Shown: positions 47,697 through 58,396 of the stretch, in pieces
Position numbering within the stretch: position 1 is the first letter of the stretch
Layout of the letters: each line of letters begins with the position of its first letter
Assembly (NCBI GenBank): GCA_009760855.2
Contig: WPIO01000153.1
Location: forward strand, 577,001-641,000
DNA from: Cristatella mucedo
Lineage: Eukaryota; Bryozoa; Phylactolaemata; Cristatellidae
DNA: 64,000 nt
Reading direction: 5' to 3'
Made by a program: the position numbers and the translations under genes
The notes under the pieces: model-generated
The model's input: only the letters and a program-made list of their open reading frames with translations
Database searches by the model: none
What the model was told of the DNA's origin: nothing

Positions 47697-48389
47697 TGCC
47701 ATTGTTGCTTTCTTCTACAGTTCTTCTAACTATATGCTGTCCAATTCGGCCAGCTGTATGGCCTCCTTCATGTAGCCGTTCGAAGCCTGCCAGTTAGCCT
47801 CGGCTGAATCGATGTTGTTCAAACCGTCTCCTCGCTGCAGGCTTCTTACCTAGTCACCGGCATGCTCGACGAGGGAGTCGTCACTGCCGGCGATGCCACG
47901 CTCGTGCCACCTGGCTCTATAGGCGGCGATCGGGTCAGGGAGTTCATTTAAAAGTTTGGCAAGACTTTTTGCCGTTGCCACCGGTCTGGCTTCAACGCCT
48001 ACGATCTTGGCCACCTGGCTGGCAGTTTCCCTGGCTGTCTGTGCATCAGCTCGTGATTCTTCGGCAGCAGCAGCAGCTTGCCGGTAGGCTCGCCAGGCGC
48101 TATCTGCTCAGCGAGAGTTTGCAAAGGCGGCTGCAGCCACAAGTGAAACCGCTTTGTCAAAGTCCTTGCAGTCACCATCAGTGGCTCTATCGAGCAATTT
48201 AGAGGTTGTGTGAATAAGAGACTCGGCTTTGGTGGAGCTTTCCTTAACCACAGGTTTGGCACAGGCACAAACTTAAATCAGCTCCTTCACTTCTGCAGCA
48301 GAGGCTGCTAGCACATCTCGGGTGATGGTTGCCTCCAACTCAGCCATGGCAATGGAGGCCAGCAGGTCGGCACCGAATAAGGATTCAAC
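47697..48389 (-). pseudogene. Array unit 2, exon A (several stops)
   Basis: Starts MAELEATITRDVLAASAAEV, then has a TAA at the KELIE position (48273 region) and a TGA in the SLRA position. It continues as AWRAYRQAAAAAEESRADAQ to the common TAG after the GD motif. The 29-bp deletion near 47690 is present. Confidence 0.6.
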
Positions 48390-48677
48390 CTCAAAGTGAG
48401 TAAGAGAACCTTGAATTTAACGCATTGCTTGACATAAAACCAGTGCAGGTTTGCAAGCACATCTTAAGAGGGTGGAAGTAGGATCCTGTTTAAATAGAAT
48501 CAGTGGCAAGCGAGCTCATTAGATACACTAATAAGTCATCGTGCATTATGATGTAATATATGATGCATATCTATTCATTCGGTTGTGGTGTGTCTTGGTT
48601 GTCGTGTACATTTTGGTATAGGCCTCTTGCAGGATATGCCTTAAGAAGAAATTTACTTGATGACTTTCAAGCATTAC

Positions 48678-48962
48678 TTAGCTTTCGCCGTGACCCACAA
48701 ATCTCAGGAAAGGTCTAGGGAGTCGGCTGGGGCCTAAGCTGGTTAAAAATATAGATCGGCATTGGTTCACTCTTTTTCGGCCAGTTTGTTGACCTCCTTC
48801 ATTGCTGCTTCCTTCGATTGGCAGTCGGTCTGAGCCGAACTCGAGTTTGGCACTTTCGGCAGCAGCACTGCCCAGCCGATAGGCTCTGGTCACCCTCAGA
48901 TTATTGATATGGCTTGCAAAAGCAAACTTGCATGCTGACCCATTGCATGCCACCCCTATCAA
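48678..48962 (-). pseudogene. Unit 1 exon-B module
   Basis: Contains an exon-A-like stretch (VTRAYRLGSAAAESAKLEFG, compare AWRAYRLAAAAAEEARAD in exon A). The SSSAQTDCQSKEAAMKEVNK segment follows in a different frame, ending at a TGA after KLAEKE. It retains the GAG-GTC insertion also seen in units near 21210 and, as GAG-GCC, in the terminal module. Exon B is therefore an ancient partial duplicate of exon A plus a C-terminal tail. Confidence 0.5.
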
Positions 48963-49239
48963 GGTTGTTCATATTCTATACCAAACGTTATATTACTCAC
49001 CGTTTAATTACGTTTCCTTTTGCAGCAAGTGAAAAGTACCAAGAAAGTGATTGAGTGATTTGAGGGCACTTTTCAAGAGCCTTAATAATATTATTGTCAT
49101 TGCCTGAAAAAAAGCTTTCTCATAGCCATATGAGTTAGCTCCAGACGCTCTCGCCAGAAATCGGGCAGTGAATTTGGTCAGCAAACATGCAGCAGTATGG
49201 TGCTATCGCTCGGGAATGTGCTGCATGCTATTAGGGCAG

Positions 49240-49800
49240 TTGGCCGGTGGTGCTGCTGCTCGATAGCCTGACTTACCATGACTGCTCCTTTGGCTGTGGC
49301 TCCTGTGGATATTCTGCAGAGTTGACCTTTAAAGATTTAAAGAGTTTAATCGTGGCCGCGGCGAGGGATTTGCCGGTCTCTTTACCTTCGGCTGCCAGCA
49401 AGTCGATCTTTTCTCGTGCAACATTTGTGACCTGATAGGCACTCTTTGCCGTTTCTGTATATTTCTTTTCCCGGTCAGAAGTGCAAAAGGGCAGGCTGTC
49501 GGCCTTGTCAACGGTCGCCGGTGGAGCTGATGCTCGATTGCCTGAATGACCATGACTGCTGCTTTGGCTGTGGCTCCTGTGGAGATTCTGCAGAGTTGAC
49601 ATTTAAAGATTTTAATAGTTAAGTCGTGGCCGCGGCAGGGATTTGCCGGTCCCTTTAGCTTCGGCTGCCAGCAAGTCAATTTTTTCTTGTGCAACATTTG
49701 TGACCCGATCGGCACTGTTTGCCCTTTCTGTATATTTCTATGCCCGGTCAGAAGTGCAAAAGGGCAGGTTATCGGCCTTGGCTACGGCCACCGATTTGCC
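49240..49800 (-). repeat. Sub-repeats of unit 1 (91-codon period)
   Basis: The two best copies are exactly 273 bp (91 codons) apart (anchors 49481 and 49754), unlike the 274-bp period elsewhere. One copy reads CTSDREKKYTETAKSAYQ with a sense codon, where others have TAG. A one-base loss in GCGGCAGGG near 49637 accounts for 273 in place of 274. The copies are still not open end to end. Confidence 0.7.
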
Positions 49801-49892
49801 TGTCACTACTCTGCCAACTAAGTCGGCAGCAGCATTGGCCGTACCGGCTACAGGCTTAGCTGAAGCTCCAGCAGCATCAGCAAGCAAGTTTG

Positions 49893-50611
49893 CTGCCATT
49901 GTTTCTTTCTTCGACAGTTCTTCTAACATAATGCTGTCCAATGCGGCCAGCTGTATGGCCTTCTTCATGTAGGCGTCTGAAGCCTGCCAGTTTGCCTCGG
50001 CTGAATCGATGTTGTTTGCACCGTCTCCTAACTGCAGGCTTCTTACCAAGTCGCCGGCAATTTATATGAGGGAGTCGTCAATGTCGGTGATGCCACGTTC
50101 GTGCCACCTGGCTCTGGTGGCTGCGATTTGGTCGGGGAGTTTATTTGAAAGTTCGACAATAATTCTTGCCGTGGCCACCGATCTGGCTTCGACGCCTACG
50201 ATCTTGGCCATCTGGCTGGCAGTTTCCCTGGCTGTCTGTGCATCAATCAGCTCGTGCCTCTTCGGCAGCAGCAGCAGCCAGCCGGTAAGCTCGCCAGGCG
50301 CTGGCTACTCTGAGAGAGTCTGCAAAGCCGGCTTCAGCCACAAGTGAAACAGCTATGTCAAAGCCCTTGCAGTCACCATCAGTGGCTCTAGGGAGCAATT
50401 TAGAGGTGGTGTGAGTAAGAGACCCGGCTTTGGTGGAGCTTTCCTTTACCACAGGTTTGGTACAGGCAGAAACTTCAATCAGCTCTTTCACTTCTGTAGC
50501 AGAGGCGGCTGGCTCATCACGGGTGATGGTTGCCTCCAACTCAGCCATGGCTACGGAGGCGAGGAGGTCGGCACCAAATAGAGAAGTATTCCCATCGCAA
50601 AAGTGTTGGGG
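49893..50611 (-). pseudogene. Array unit 1, exon A (least degraded, 5' end)
   Basis: The 5'-most unit. Its reading begins at an acceptor-like TGCTCTCAACAG with PQHFCDGNTSLFGADLL in the same phase as the VESLFGADLL of other units. It runs MAELEATITRD to AAEEARAD (50243), where a 4-bp duplication (ATCA) creates TGA. It then resumes as DAQTARETASQMAKIVGV. The codon that is TAG in most units is TTG here (GDLVRSLQLG). It alone keeps 29 bp after KKETMAA, so the frame runs on through NLLADAAGASAKPVAG to VAKADNLPFC. The sequence 5' of about 50570 is unrelated to other units and may derive from an LTR. It is the best proxy for the ancestral gene. Confidence 0.6.
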
Positions 50612-50860
50612 CTGTTGAGAGCAAGCGAGGAGTGTGGAAATAAAACTGAGCTACACGAGCAGCGACTTTGTGTGCTTGCGACTAAAGCTCAATAAAATCC
50701 CCAATTTGTGTGTCTGGCTTTCCAATTCTTTTGCTTACTTGCGACCCCCTTAGTAACGGTAAGCAGTTCGGTGCTGGAAACACTCGTTTCGTGGCGGCCT
50801 GATTGTTCAGCAGTGGTGTGCACCGAACGGCAGTAAGTTCTCGATTAAGCCGCCAGGTAA
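50604..50860 (+). mobile_element. Possible LTR-retrotransposon remnant
   Basis: Starts TGTTGGGGCTG, contains AATAAAAT (50690s) followed by a GT/T-rich stretch as in the R-U5 part of an LTR, and ends near GTAACGGTAAGCA. Next comes GTTTCGTGGCGGCC, reminiscent of the TTTGGTGGCGA-type junction at Ty3/gypsy primer-binding sites. No second LTR or pol gene was seen, so this is tentative. Confidence 0.3.
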
Positions 50861-50984
50861 GAGGAGGTCAAGCCTTTCCCGCCGAGCCTTCGGCGTTACA
50901 ATATGCTGTAATCCTCATGTCCTGACACAGAACCTCTCAAAATAACGGCATTAGAGCCATCTATAATATTACCTTAATAAAAAA

Positions 50985-51830
50985 AAAATTACGATAATAT
51001 TATATTATTTTGCATTTGCTGTACCAACCTAGGAAAACTCGATCTTCTGTCTAGGCACTCACCGTTTTCTGTAAATGAAGCAAGAACTAGTGTTAAGCAG
51101 ATAACATGCCAATTAATCAGTGTAACATGGGTTGCGACGACATAGACGTCAGCATGCAAATAAGGTTAGTGGTAAAATGCCAAGCGTCAGCCCAACTAGG
51201 CACATCAAGGACGAATTCTGCTGAACCACTGTGCTTTAATAAATATAAGCGTTTTAGTTTGTTTTAAAATTTGTTCGAGTAAATCTAGACCGTTGCCGAA
51301 AGTCAGGAGTGAGTTCAAGGCCTTAGGAGCATGCAAATGAAAGGTACGGTCTCCACACGATTCGAGGTTCGTACGAACTATGCCTAAAGGATTAGATTTG
51401 AAAACCACGTGCTACGATGCTAAGCTTGTTGTCGGAGTAGATCTCTTAGGTATTATGCAGCGAATCAATCAAGAAAGCTAAAAGTGAGTGAGAACGTTTT
51501 GCATTCTATGCCTAGCTTGACTGACAAGCCAGTTGCGAATCTGCAGCAAGCAGTGTGATGTGGTAACTTTAAAGCTCACGACAGACATGCCTAGCAGCAC
51601 AGTTTTGTAGCCGGTATAAGCGCCTGCTTGCACCGGCCCATAGACCAGCAAGCAGTAAGTTAGGAAGTCAAGACGGAATGTCACAAATATGTGGACCAAT
51701 TTATATATGGTGTCTCAACAAGCCAAAAATTTTAGCAGGGTAACGTGACTGAAAGGAGGAAGACTTTACTGTGGACCCGATGAAGTCGTCTAAGGAAAAT
51801 TCATTTGGAATAGAACTCCTAGAGTTCGTA
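50985..51830 (-). mobile_element. CR1/L2-type LINE, decayed copy
   Basis: Minus-strand element aligned along its length to 59430-60250. It contains ESCGDRTFHLHAPKALNSL-like and VHIFVTFRLDFLTYC-like stretches in broken frames, the 3' UTR, and an AT-rich end next to a poly-T/poly-A run at 50974-50990. It lies just outside the 5' end of the array. Confidence 0.72.
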
Positions 51831-53690
51831 AATTGAGGGCGGCCGCCCTTATCCGGAGATTCCGTACGACAACAGACAAGATCTACGAGTTAATGCTGAT
51901 TCACAGAGGCTAACGCCAATGCTCAGAGTCTTCTCATCCAAGCCAGTGTTGAGTATCTTGTATATTTCCATCAACATTTTTAAGGTTTACTGTTTGGGCG
52001 CACAGCAAATCTGTTATATCTGGCTGCTTATACCTAGCTGTTTCTAGGAACTTTACAAGTGCTGCAAGCGTGAAGTGCCAGAGGCAGAACGTCAGCCGCA
52101 AGCACGGATTGGCTGGTAAGACTCGTCAAGATTTCGCATGTACCTGAATTCCTGGCAGCTATTACTAATCGCACCGGCCTCGCCGGACGTCACCGATGGT
52201 ATTCCAGTTTGGAGTGAAGCAGGGTGAGGTAAGTGACTAAGCCTAATCAAGAGTCCCCATTGTGTACTAAGAAGTGTATCGCCAGGGCACACGATGTAGC
52301 GGCCCCACCAACTAAACCAGGTAATTGGGAAGGCAGTTACTCTTCGAGATTATGCGATTATGCAATAGTTGTTTGCATGGCCTTGTGAAAAGCGGGTGCC
52401 CTTAGATAGGCTGGCAGTGAGGATTCGAGGTTCGGGATGTGAGCTCTCGAGCTAACATTAGTTCTAGACTACCCAGTCGCCGGTGTACGTCGTGGCCTCT
52501 GATGAATTCGTGTAACCTCCGGTTGGTGCCGCATAGACCCTTCTGCATTATGGGTGGAGACTTGATATGCTAAGGTAGGAGCGCTCGTCGTCACTGCCAA
52601 GTTGCTGCTACTTCCAGTGTACCTCCGAGCATCGGTGCAGCACCTACAGGTTCCTAGCCATGGTACCTGAGGCTCAGAGGCCACCAGTGTTCGTCTCGCG
52701 TGGGCTGAGACTAGCATAACTACTAGAGCTGCGTTTACCGCTAGGTTCTGACCGGATGTGAAAGCAGCTCACCACGTTTAATAACAATACACAGCCCCTC
52801 AGAGGTGCAAGAGCCTCCTTCAGTGGTCACGTGGCTGCCAGCTCGGCTGCTATTCGCTGGTGATGTCATCGTCCATGTAACTGGTGTCATGAATCATTGC
52901 ACTAGTTTTCTGGCCTGTGGGAGTTCAGTGCATTGTTATCCGTTAAACCAGTTTGTTTTTACAAGTAGTTTATGCTGTGGCAGTTTTGCAATCTCGTGCA
53001 CACTGAGCACACATCGACGATTGGCTGGCTACAAAAACGGGGCTTCTCTAGTCAAGGCTATGTGGTCCCGGATAGCTTCGAACTCGTCTCACCAATTGCC
53101 TGCCGGTTTAATGTCTATGCTATGCAATCTCTGAAATTTATATACACTGTGATCAAGCCAGACTCTGATCTTTAGTTGACTAACAGAGCTGTTTTCAATG
53201 CGTAATAGATGTGAAACATTGTATATCCGCCTTTTGATTACACTTGCGATTGTTATAAATTGAACTAGCTTTCGAGTATGCATCCAGACGCTGGCTGTCA
53301 GCGAATACACTAATCTTTCCAGATGCAACGCTTCCTTCTTAAGTATTGTAGCTGCTCAGTCATGCCACCTGTTTGCACGATGTCTTGTGCGATACAAGCG
53401 ACACCGATGTCGGCATTCACTGTGAAACATTGGTAGATAGCTACAAAACGACACTAGCTGACAAGCTCGATGAGTTTGCACCTCTGACAAAGCCGCTTTG
53501 ACTGGTACGAACACGTGCCTGGCGGCATCGAGCGGGACGAACTCCCGCAGAACCAAACTGTATTGCTCGTCGCCGCAGCCACGGCTACCACTACTGCCGC
53601 CGTTCCATTACAAACCATCCTTCCATTCCATCTATCCTTCTAATTATATTGATTTGATTTTACTCTAATAGAGCGTCAAATTAATTTTAT
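51831..53690 (+). other. No gene recognised
   Basis: About 1.9 kb with short ORFs on both strands (longest 109 codons at 52805-53134 +). None shows family motifs or matched splice sites that I trust. Confidence 0.35.
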
Positions 53691-53692
53691 CT

Positions 53693-54782
<1,090 letters not shown>

Positions 54783-55045
54783 GCTGGTTTGACCCAGTGG
54801 TTAAGGTGCTCTCCTCAAAAAATAATTTACTTGTATATCGCCCCAAGAGAACCCATGCTCTATTCAGGTGCTTCGCGTATGCAGCTGGGCTCGAGTACAA
54901 GACCTCGGCCAGACCAAGCCAGATCGGTCGGGGTGAGCCCAAACCACTGTGCCAGACCAGTGAGATTAAAAAAATGTGTTTTAGCACCAGGGTCTTCGGC
55001 TCGAGCTCCATGGCTTACATGAAGTGCCTGAAAAGAGATTAAGTT
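54783..55045 (+). mobile_element. tRNA-like SINE with LINE-type tail
   Basis: The head TGGTTTGACCCAGTGGTTAA resembles a Pol III A box (TGGCNNAGTGG). The body follows, with GGCTCGAGTACAAGACC as a possible B box. The tail (CCTGAAAAGAGATTAAGTTC) matches the LINE 3' end signature and the element at 12520-12645. Confidence 0.6.
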
Positions 55046-55164
55046 CTTAAAGCGACGTGCGAATGAATTCCTTCTACACAATTATTCTGTTATAACTACT
55101 ATTGTGGTAATCCTTGAGATGATTTCTATGAAATGGGATACGGACGATGAAGGTAACAGTTTCC

Positions 55165-55238
55165 ACCCACAGAAGGAATCGAACCAATAAGGCCGGCGAC
55201 TGAGATGTCGTACCTGCTAAGCTTAGCATCACCTGGTG
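55165..55238 (-). repeat. tRNA-derived sequence (SINE head or tRNA relic)
   Basis: On the minus strand: GCTAAGCTTAGCAGGTA (A-box and D-arm-like), then about 30 nt later GGTTCGATTCC, an exact B-box consensus. The anticodon arm does not fold convincingly by eye, so I do not call a functional tRNA. Confidence 0.5.
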
Positions 55239-55242
55239 TCTA

Positions 55243-55612
55243 AGTTAAATTGGTTACGTGCGTTTCATTCGGACCTCAAATCCTCCGGAGACCGCTCCTT
55301 AAGTTGGTATGCTCGCAAAGTATGGAACTCACTTCCGACTGGCATTACGACATCGCCCACTGCTGGACTCTAGTAACATCAGCCATTAAAACCAGCCGTC
55401 GACACTATGCAGGCTGCCATGTTTTCATGCTGAACCAGTGCATGTCACCTCTAACCACATCATGCTGGTTGCCACTTCCCATGCCATTCACATTCCCATG
55501 CTACCACTAACCATTCGACTTTGATACTTTTGAAGCATATGAGAATTGGCTGGAAAGTAATCAAATTCTTTGAGTGGGCTATATGCTGTTATTATTATTA
55601 TTACTATTATTA
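55243..55612 (+). mobile_element. CR1/L2-type LINE 3' fragment
   Basis: Carries the RT tail NLKSSGDRSL, then ARKVWNSLPTGITTSPTAGL across small frameshifts. The 3' UTR (CATGCTGAACCAGTGCATG) and a terminal run of TTATTATTATTATTACTATT follow. Same family as the tails inside the array. Confidence 0.75.
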
Positions 55613-58108
55613 TTGGGGTTTATTTAAAAGACTTACTTCGCTGAGTGACGAATTTTTTTGGATTTCGGTAGATTGTGCCTGATTAAGGTGATTGCAACTC
55701 ATGAGAAAGGGGAAGCATCGAGTAGTGCGAAAATACGAACAAAAGAGAATGCTGGCACATGCAGCATGCCCCTCCTAGTGTTACGTAACGTCAGGTTGCT
55801 AGAGGGCCATTGTACCGGAGTTTCCCGTGCCAGTCGTGCCTGGATAAACGTGCTCTCCGCAGCGCTCGTTTATTTGGACTCTTATCCACGTATATAAATA
55901 TAAATATAAATGTATGCATATACAAATAATGTAAAACTTAGCTATATTTTTCACGTCTATCTACCACTCTTCGCACCATCACACAAGCTCATTCTCGCAG
56001 CATCACCTGAAATAGATTTGGCCAATACAGGAATCCAGTGCATTCGATCACAAAGCGAAAGAAATACGACGTGAAAAGCTTGTCATTGCATAAAAATCAT
56101 AATGCATACATTACACTCTGTGAAAAGTGTGCTCACATAGTTTCAGTTGCTTTGGAACAGGTGGTTTCGTGCAATGTGCTGAAATTGACTGCAACGACCC
56201 GGGAAGTATCACAATGCACGGTAAAGTTACTACAAATAGACCACAATGACCTTCACTTTGTATGTCATATTAAAGCACACTATATTTTGAGCACGCCCAC
56301 TTGTGTTCAAGCCCTGGCACACCCACTCACTTTGGCACTGCACGTCCATCGCTCGAAATGAACAGGACACATATCAAAGTCCACTTGAATCAACTGCAGA
56401 TCGTCGGGAGAAAGCTCAATATATATCACATAATAGACAAGACCCAGTTCGAAGTGCAAAAACAAATCAGGTGGTCTTGCATGGGCTTTCTCAGACAATG
56501 CCCGGCAATTGACGGCTACCCTGGTTTGACACAGCAATCCCCAGCAAAACGACCATAAAATGTTCCCTTGAAGCCCTAATTATAACAGCACATTGCTCAA
56601 CTTGTCATTTGCAGTGTTCTCTCACAATTTCACTACACTTGCCTCGGGTATTCTGACGCAGTTCGCCGCTGTCGACTGCAATGGTCCCCACCATTACCAC
56701 TCTCAGCAGCCATTCACCTGTAGAAATGATGCCAAATCACGTTTCTCAAAGCTTTAATTTTAAATCTACTTTAAAACTGCAAAAATGACCAGAAATTGGT
56801 TGCTTGAAGCTCTAATTGTCATCGCATATAACATTTCATTGCGTTTAAAGTGAAACCATTCAATTCTCCAACGTGTTAAATCGCCTAGAAATTGAGATTG
56901 AGAGATTGAGTTCTCCAAGAACGCATTATCAAGCATGTTACTATTGTTAGCACTATTATTCCACTGGGTAATTGTCAGCAACGTTCGGCCATCGACACCA
57001 ATTCTGGGGCAGAATAATGCGACCAGTCGCGAATCGACTGGTAAACGACTTGGCGAGGCTTTGATTCCCACTCCGTGTACGTTTTCATCGTGCACGAACG
57101 TAATTTTGATCATCGTGCAGGCTCAATCTCTGGCAATGCTTTTCGGGTAATGGACCGGTAACGTAAGACAACCCATTAAAATATGTCGCGTGTCAATCAA
57201 ATGCAGTGGCTGGGCTTATACCGAATTCCGGCACCTATCGACCGGAAGTCGGCCGCTCGAGACTTCTATTATAAGTATTAGCTATACAGCATCTGTGAAG
57301 TGGTCAGAAAGAGATTCAGTTCTCTGATGGTACTATGCAAACTTATTATGATAATTTCTTCTAATATTTCATTAAGTTACCGCTTAATTTCAACCCAATT
57401 TTTATTTCGAGAAAATGCGTGGCATTTGTTGATTGTTAAAACCAGTTTGCTAGATTAAATAGTTAAAAATACAACCATGCTCCTCAGCTGTATCCTGCAT
57501 ATAGTGGCGTCAGAGAAATAGCAAAAGCTGCAGCTGATGTCTTGAAGACGCAACGGGAAAGTAGGAGTTATGCTGGAAAGTCCTTTGCTGAGCTCTCAAT
57601 GCCCCAGAAGGTTTTGATGTGCATAAGGTAGCCATAGTCATTTCATGAAATAGAAGAAAGTGGCTGAGCAAAGCTGAGTAAGGATAACGGTCGAGATGAT
57701 TGCAAAGTAAAGCTGAAAGTAATAGCTTTAGACAGCTTTCACGTAGATTGGAGATTTCGGAATAGGAAAGAAGACTTGACACAGGACTTCTGCTGTTGAA
57801 AACCCGTCACAAAAACAGCGACTGTTTTGCTGTCGTTTGCATCGTGCTCCTAGATAAACACTTCAGCCGCCTTACTTCAGCGTCGAAATAGCCGGATAAA
57901 CAGGCTGACACAATTTTTTAAACTTTGGAGAAGAGAATATAGTTGCCGCACCGCAGCTTGTTCCTCTACCTGGCAACCAACCGGACACGCGATTTCACGC
58001 AAGGAGTGTCATTATTCCTACTAATGATGCTCAGCAGCGTGAATACTTTTTGGCATGAACGGAGGTTCGCCCTCGCTCAGAACACACGCTAGACAAAGTC
58101 AAATGCTG
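55613..58108 (+). other. No gene; two LINE/SINE tails
   Basis: Mostly unrecognised, AT-rich. Tail fragments with the GAGATT(G/C)AGTTCTC signature lie at about 56893-56956 and 57310-57370 (+ strand), each followed by ATTATT-like ends. No exon was identified. Confidence 0.5.
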
Positions 58109-58396
58109 TTAAGAGATTGGAATATTTTTTATAGATTTATATTTTAGATAAGGATATTTAGAGATGTTACAGATCTTCTCGTCCACAACAGCCCTGATGA
58201 AATAACCCAAGTTGATGAAAATCGGCAAAATGGCCAGGATAAAACCCCTGGTGTCTAGCACAGAGTTGATTATATCCCCCACATGTATGGACCTGTTTAG
58301 GATGAGCTGAAACCGCGACCTATTGTAGCCAAAAACTGGAGCTGCAATACCAGTAATAATAACATAACTAATAACAATAGGATATTGGTATCGCAC
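58109..58396 (-). CDS. Candidate exon of an unidentified membrane protein
   Basis: Minus-strand open frame of 95 codons. Two acceptor-like sites precede coding-like sequence: ACTATCTTACAG before the hydrophobic YPIVISYVIITGIAAPVFGY, and TACTGGTATTGCAG before APVFGYNRSRFQLIL. Downstream is a second hydrophobic stretch (GFILAILPIFINLGYFI) and then DEKICNISKYPYLKYK. Two membrane-like segments and an NRS site suggest a transporter, channel or receptor, but I cannot name the family. It could also be a chance ORF or a piece of a retained pseudogene. Confidence 0.38.
   Translation of the reverse strand: MRYQYPIVISYVIITGIAAPVFGYNRSRFQLILNRSIHVGDIINSVLDTRGFILAILPIFINLGYFIRAVVDEKICNISKYPYLKYKSIKNIPIS

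Larger units (their letters stand above)
14124..50611 (-). repeat. 17-unit gene-derived tandem array
   Basis: Seventeen direct units read on the minus strand from 50.6 kb to 14.1 kb. Order within a unit: acceptor (CTCACTTTGAG|GTT), exon A (alanine-rich, about 0.7 kb), sub-repeats of about 274 bp, antisense LINE tail, exon-B module, AT-rich spacer. Distances between successive exon-A starts range from about 1.63 to 2.84 kb and cluster near 1.89, 2.16 and 2.43 kb, steps equal to one sub-repeat. LINE-tail anchors (GGTTGTTCATGTTG) lie near 14412, 17324, 19211, 21381, 23194, 25110, 27000, 28894, 31728, 33772, 35661, 37488, 39781, 41947, 44358, 46522 and 48963: one per unit. The initial ATG of exon A is ATA in several units, which suggests an internal exon and not a start. 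Confidence 0.93.

Noticed and set aside
15093-49972. Many + strand ORFs in the array beginning MPFLYISMPGQK or MSDLSAL
   Set aside because: They recur only because the array repeats. They are Trp/Cys/Leu-rich frame shadows of the alanine-rich minus-strand sequence or read through the LINE tail, and they lack start context or conservation of length.
16000-50600. Alanine-rich exon A as an antifreeze or silk protein
   Set aside because: It has charged, heptad-like helices and no TAAxAxxAAxT ice-binding period or poly-Ala/Gly blocks. Composition alone is not evidence.
14124-50611. TAG reassigned as a sense codon
   Set aside because: TAG recurs at fixed sites because the units share ancestry. 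TGA and TAA also interrupt various units, unit 1 has ordinary sense codons at the same sites, and LINE and Piwi frames elsewhere do not use TAG internally.
14124-50611. Functional giant repeat protein made from all 17 units
   Set aside because: The 29-bp frameshift, the TAGs and many private lesions prevent a continuous frame. Splicing that avoids them cannot be shown from sequence.
14124-50611. CRISPR array or other prokaryotic repeat system
   Set aside because: Units are 1.6-2.8 kb of homologous sequence with no short repeat/unique spacer pattern, in a eukaryotic context.
55165-55238. Functional tRNA gene
   Set aside because: The B box is exact, but I cannot fold a complete cloverleaf with a proper acceptor stem. 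A SINE head or relic is more likely.
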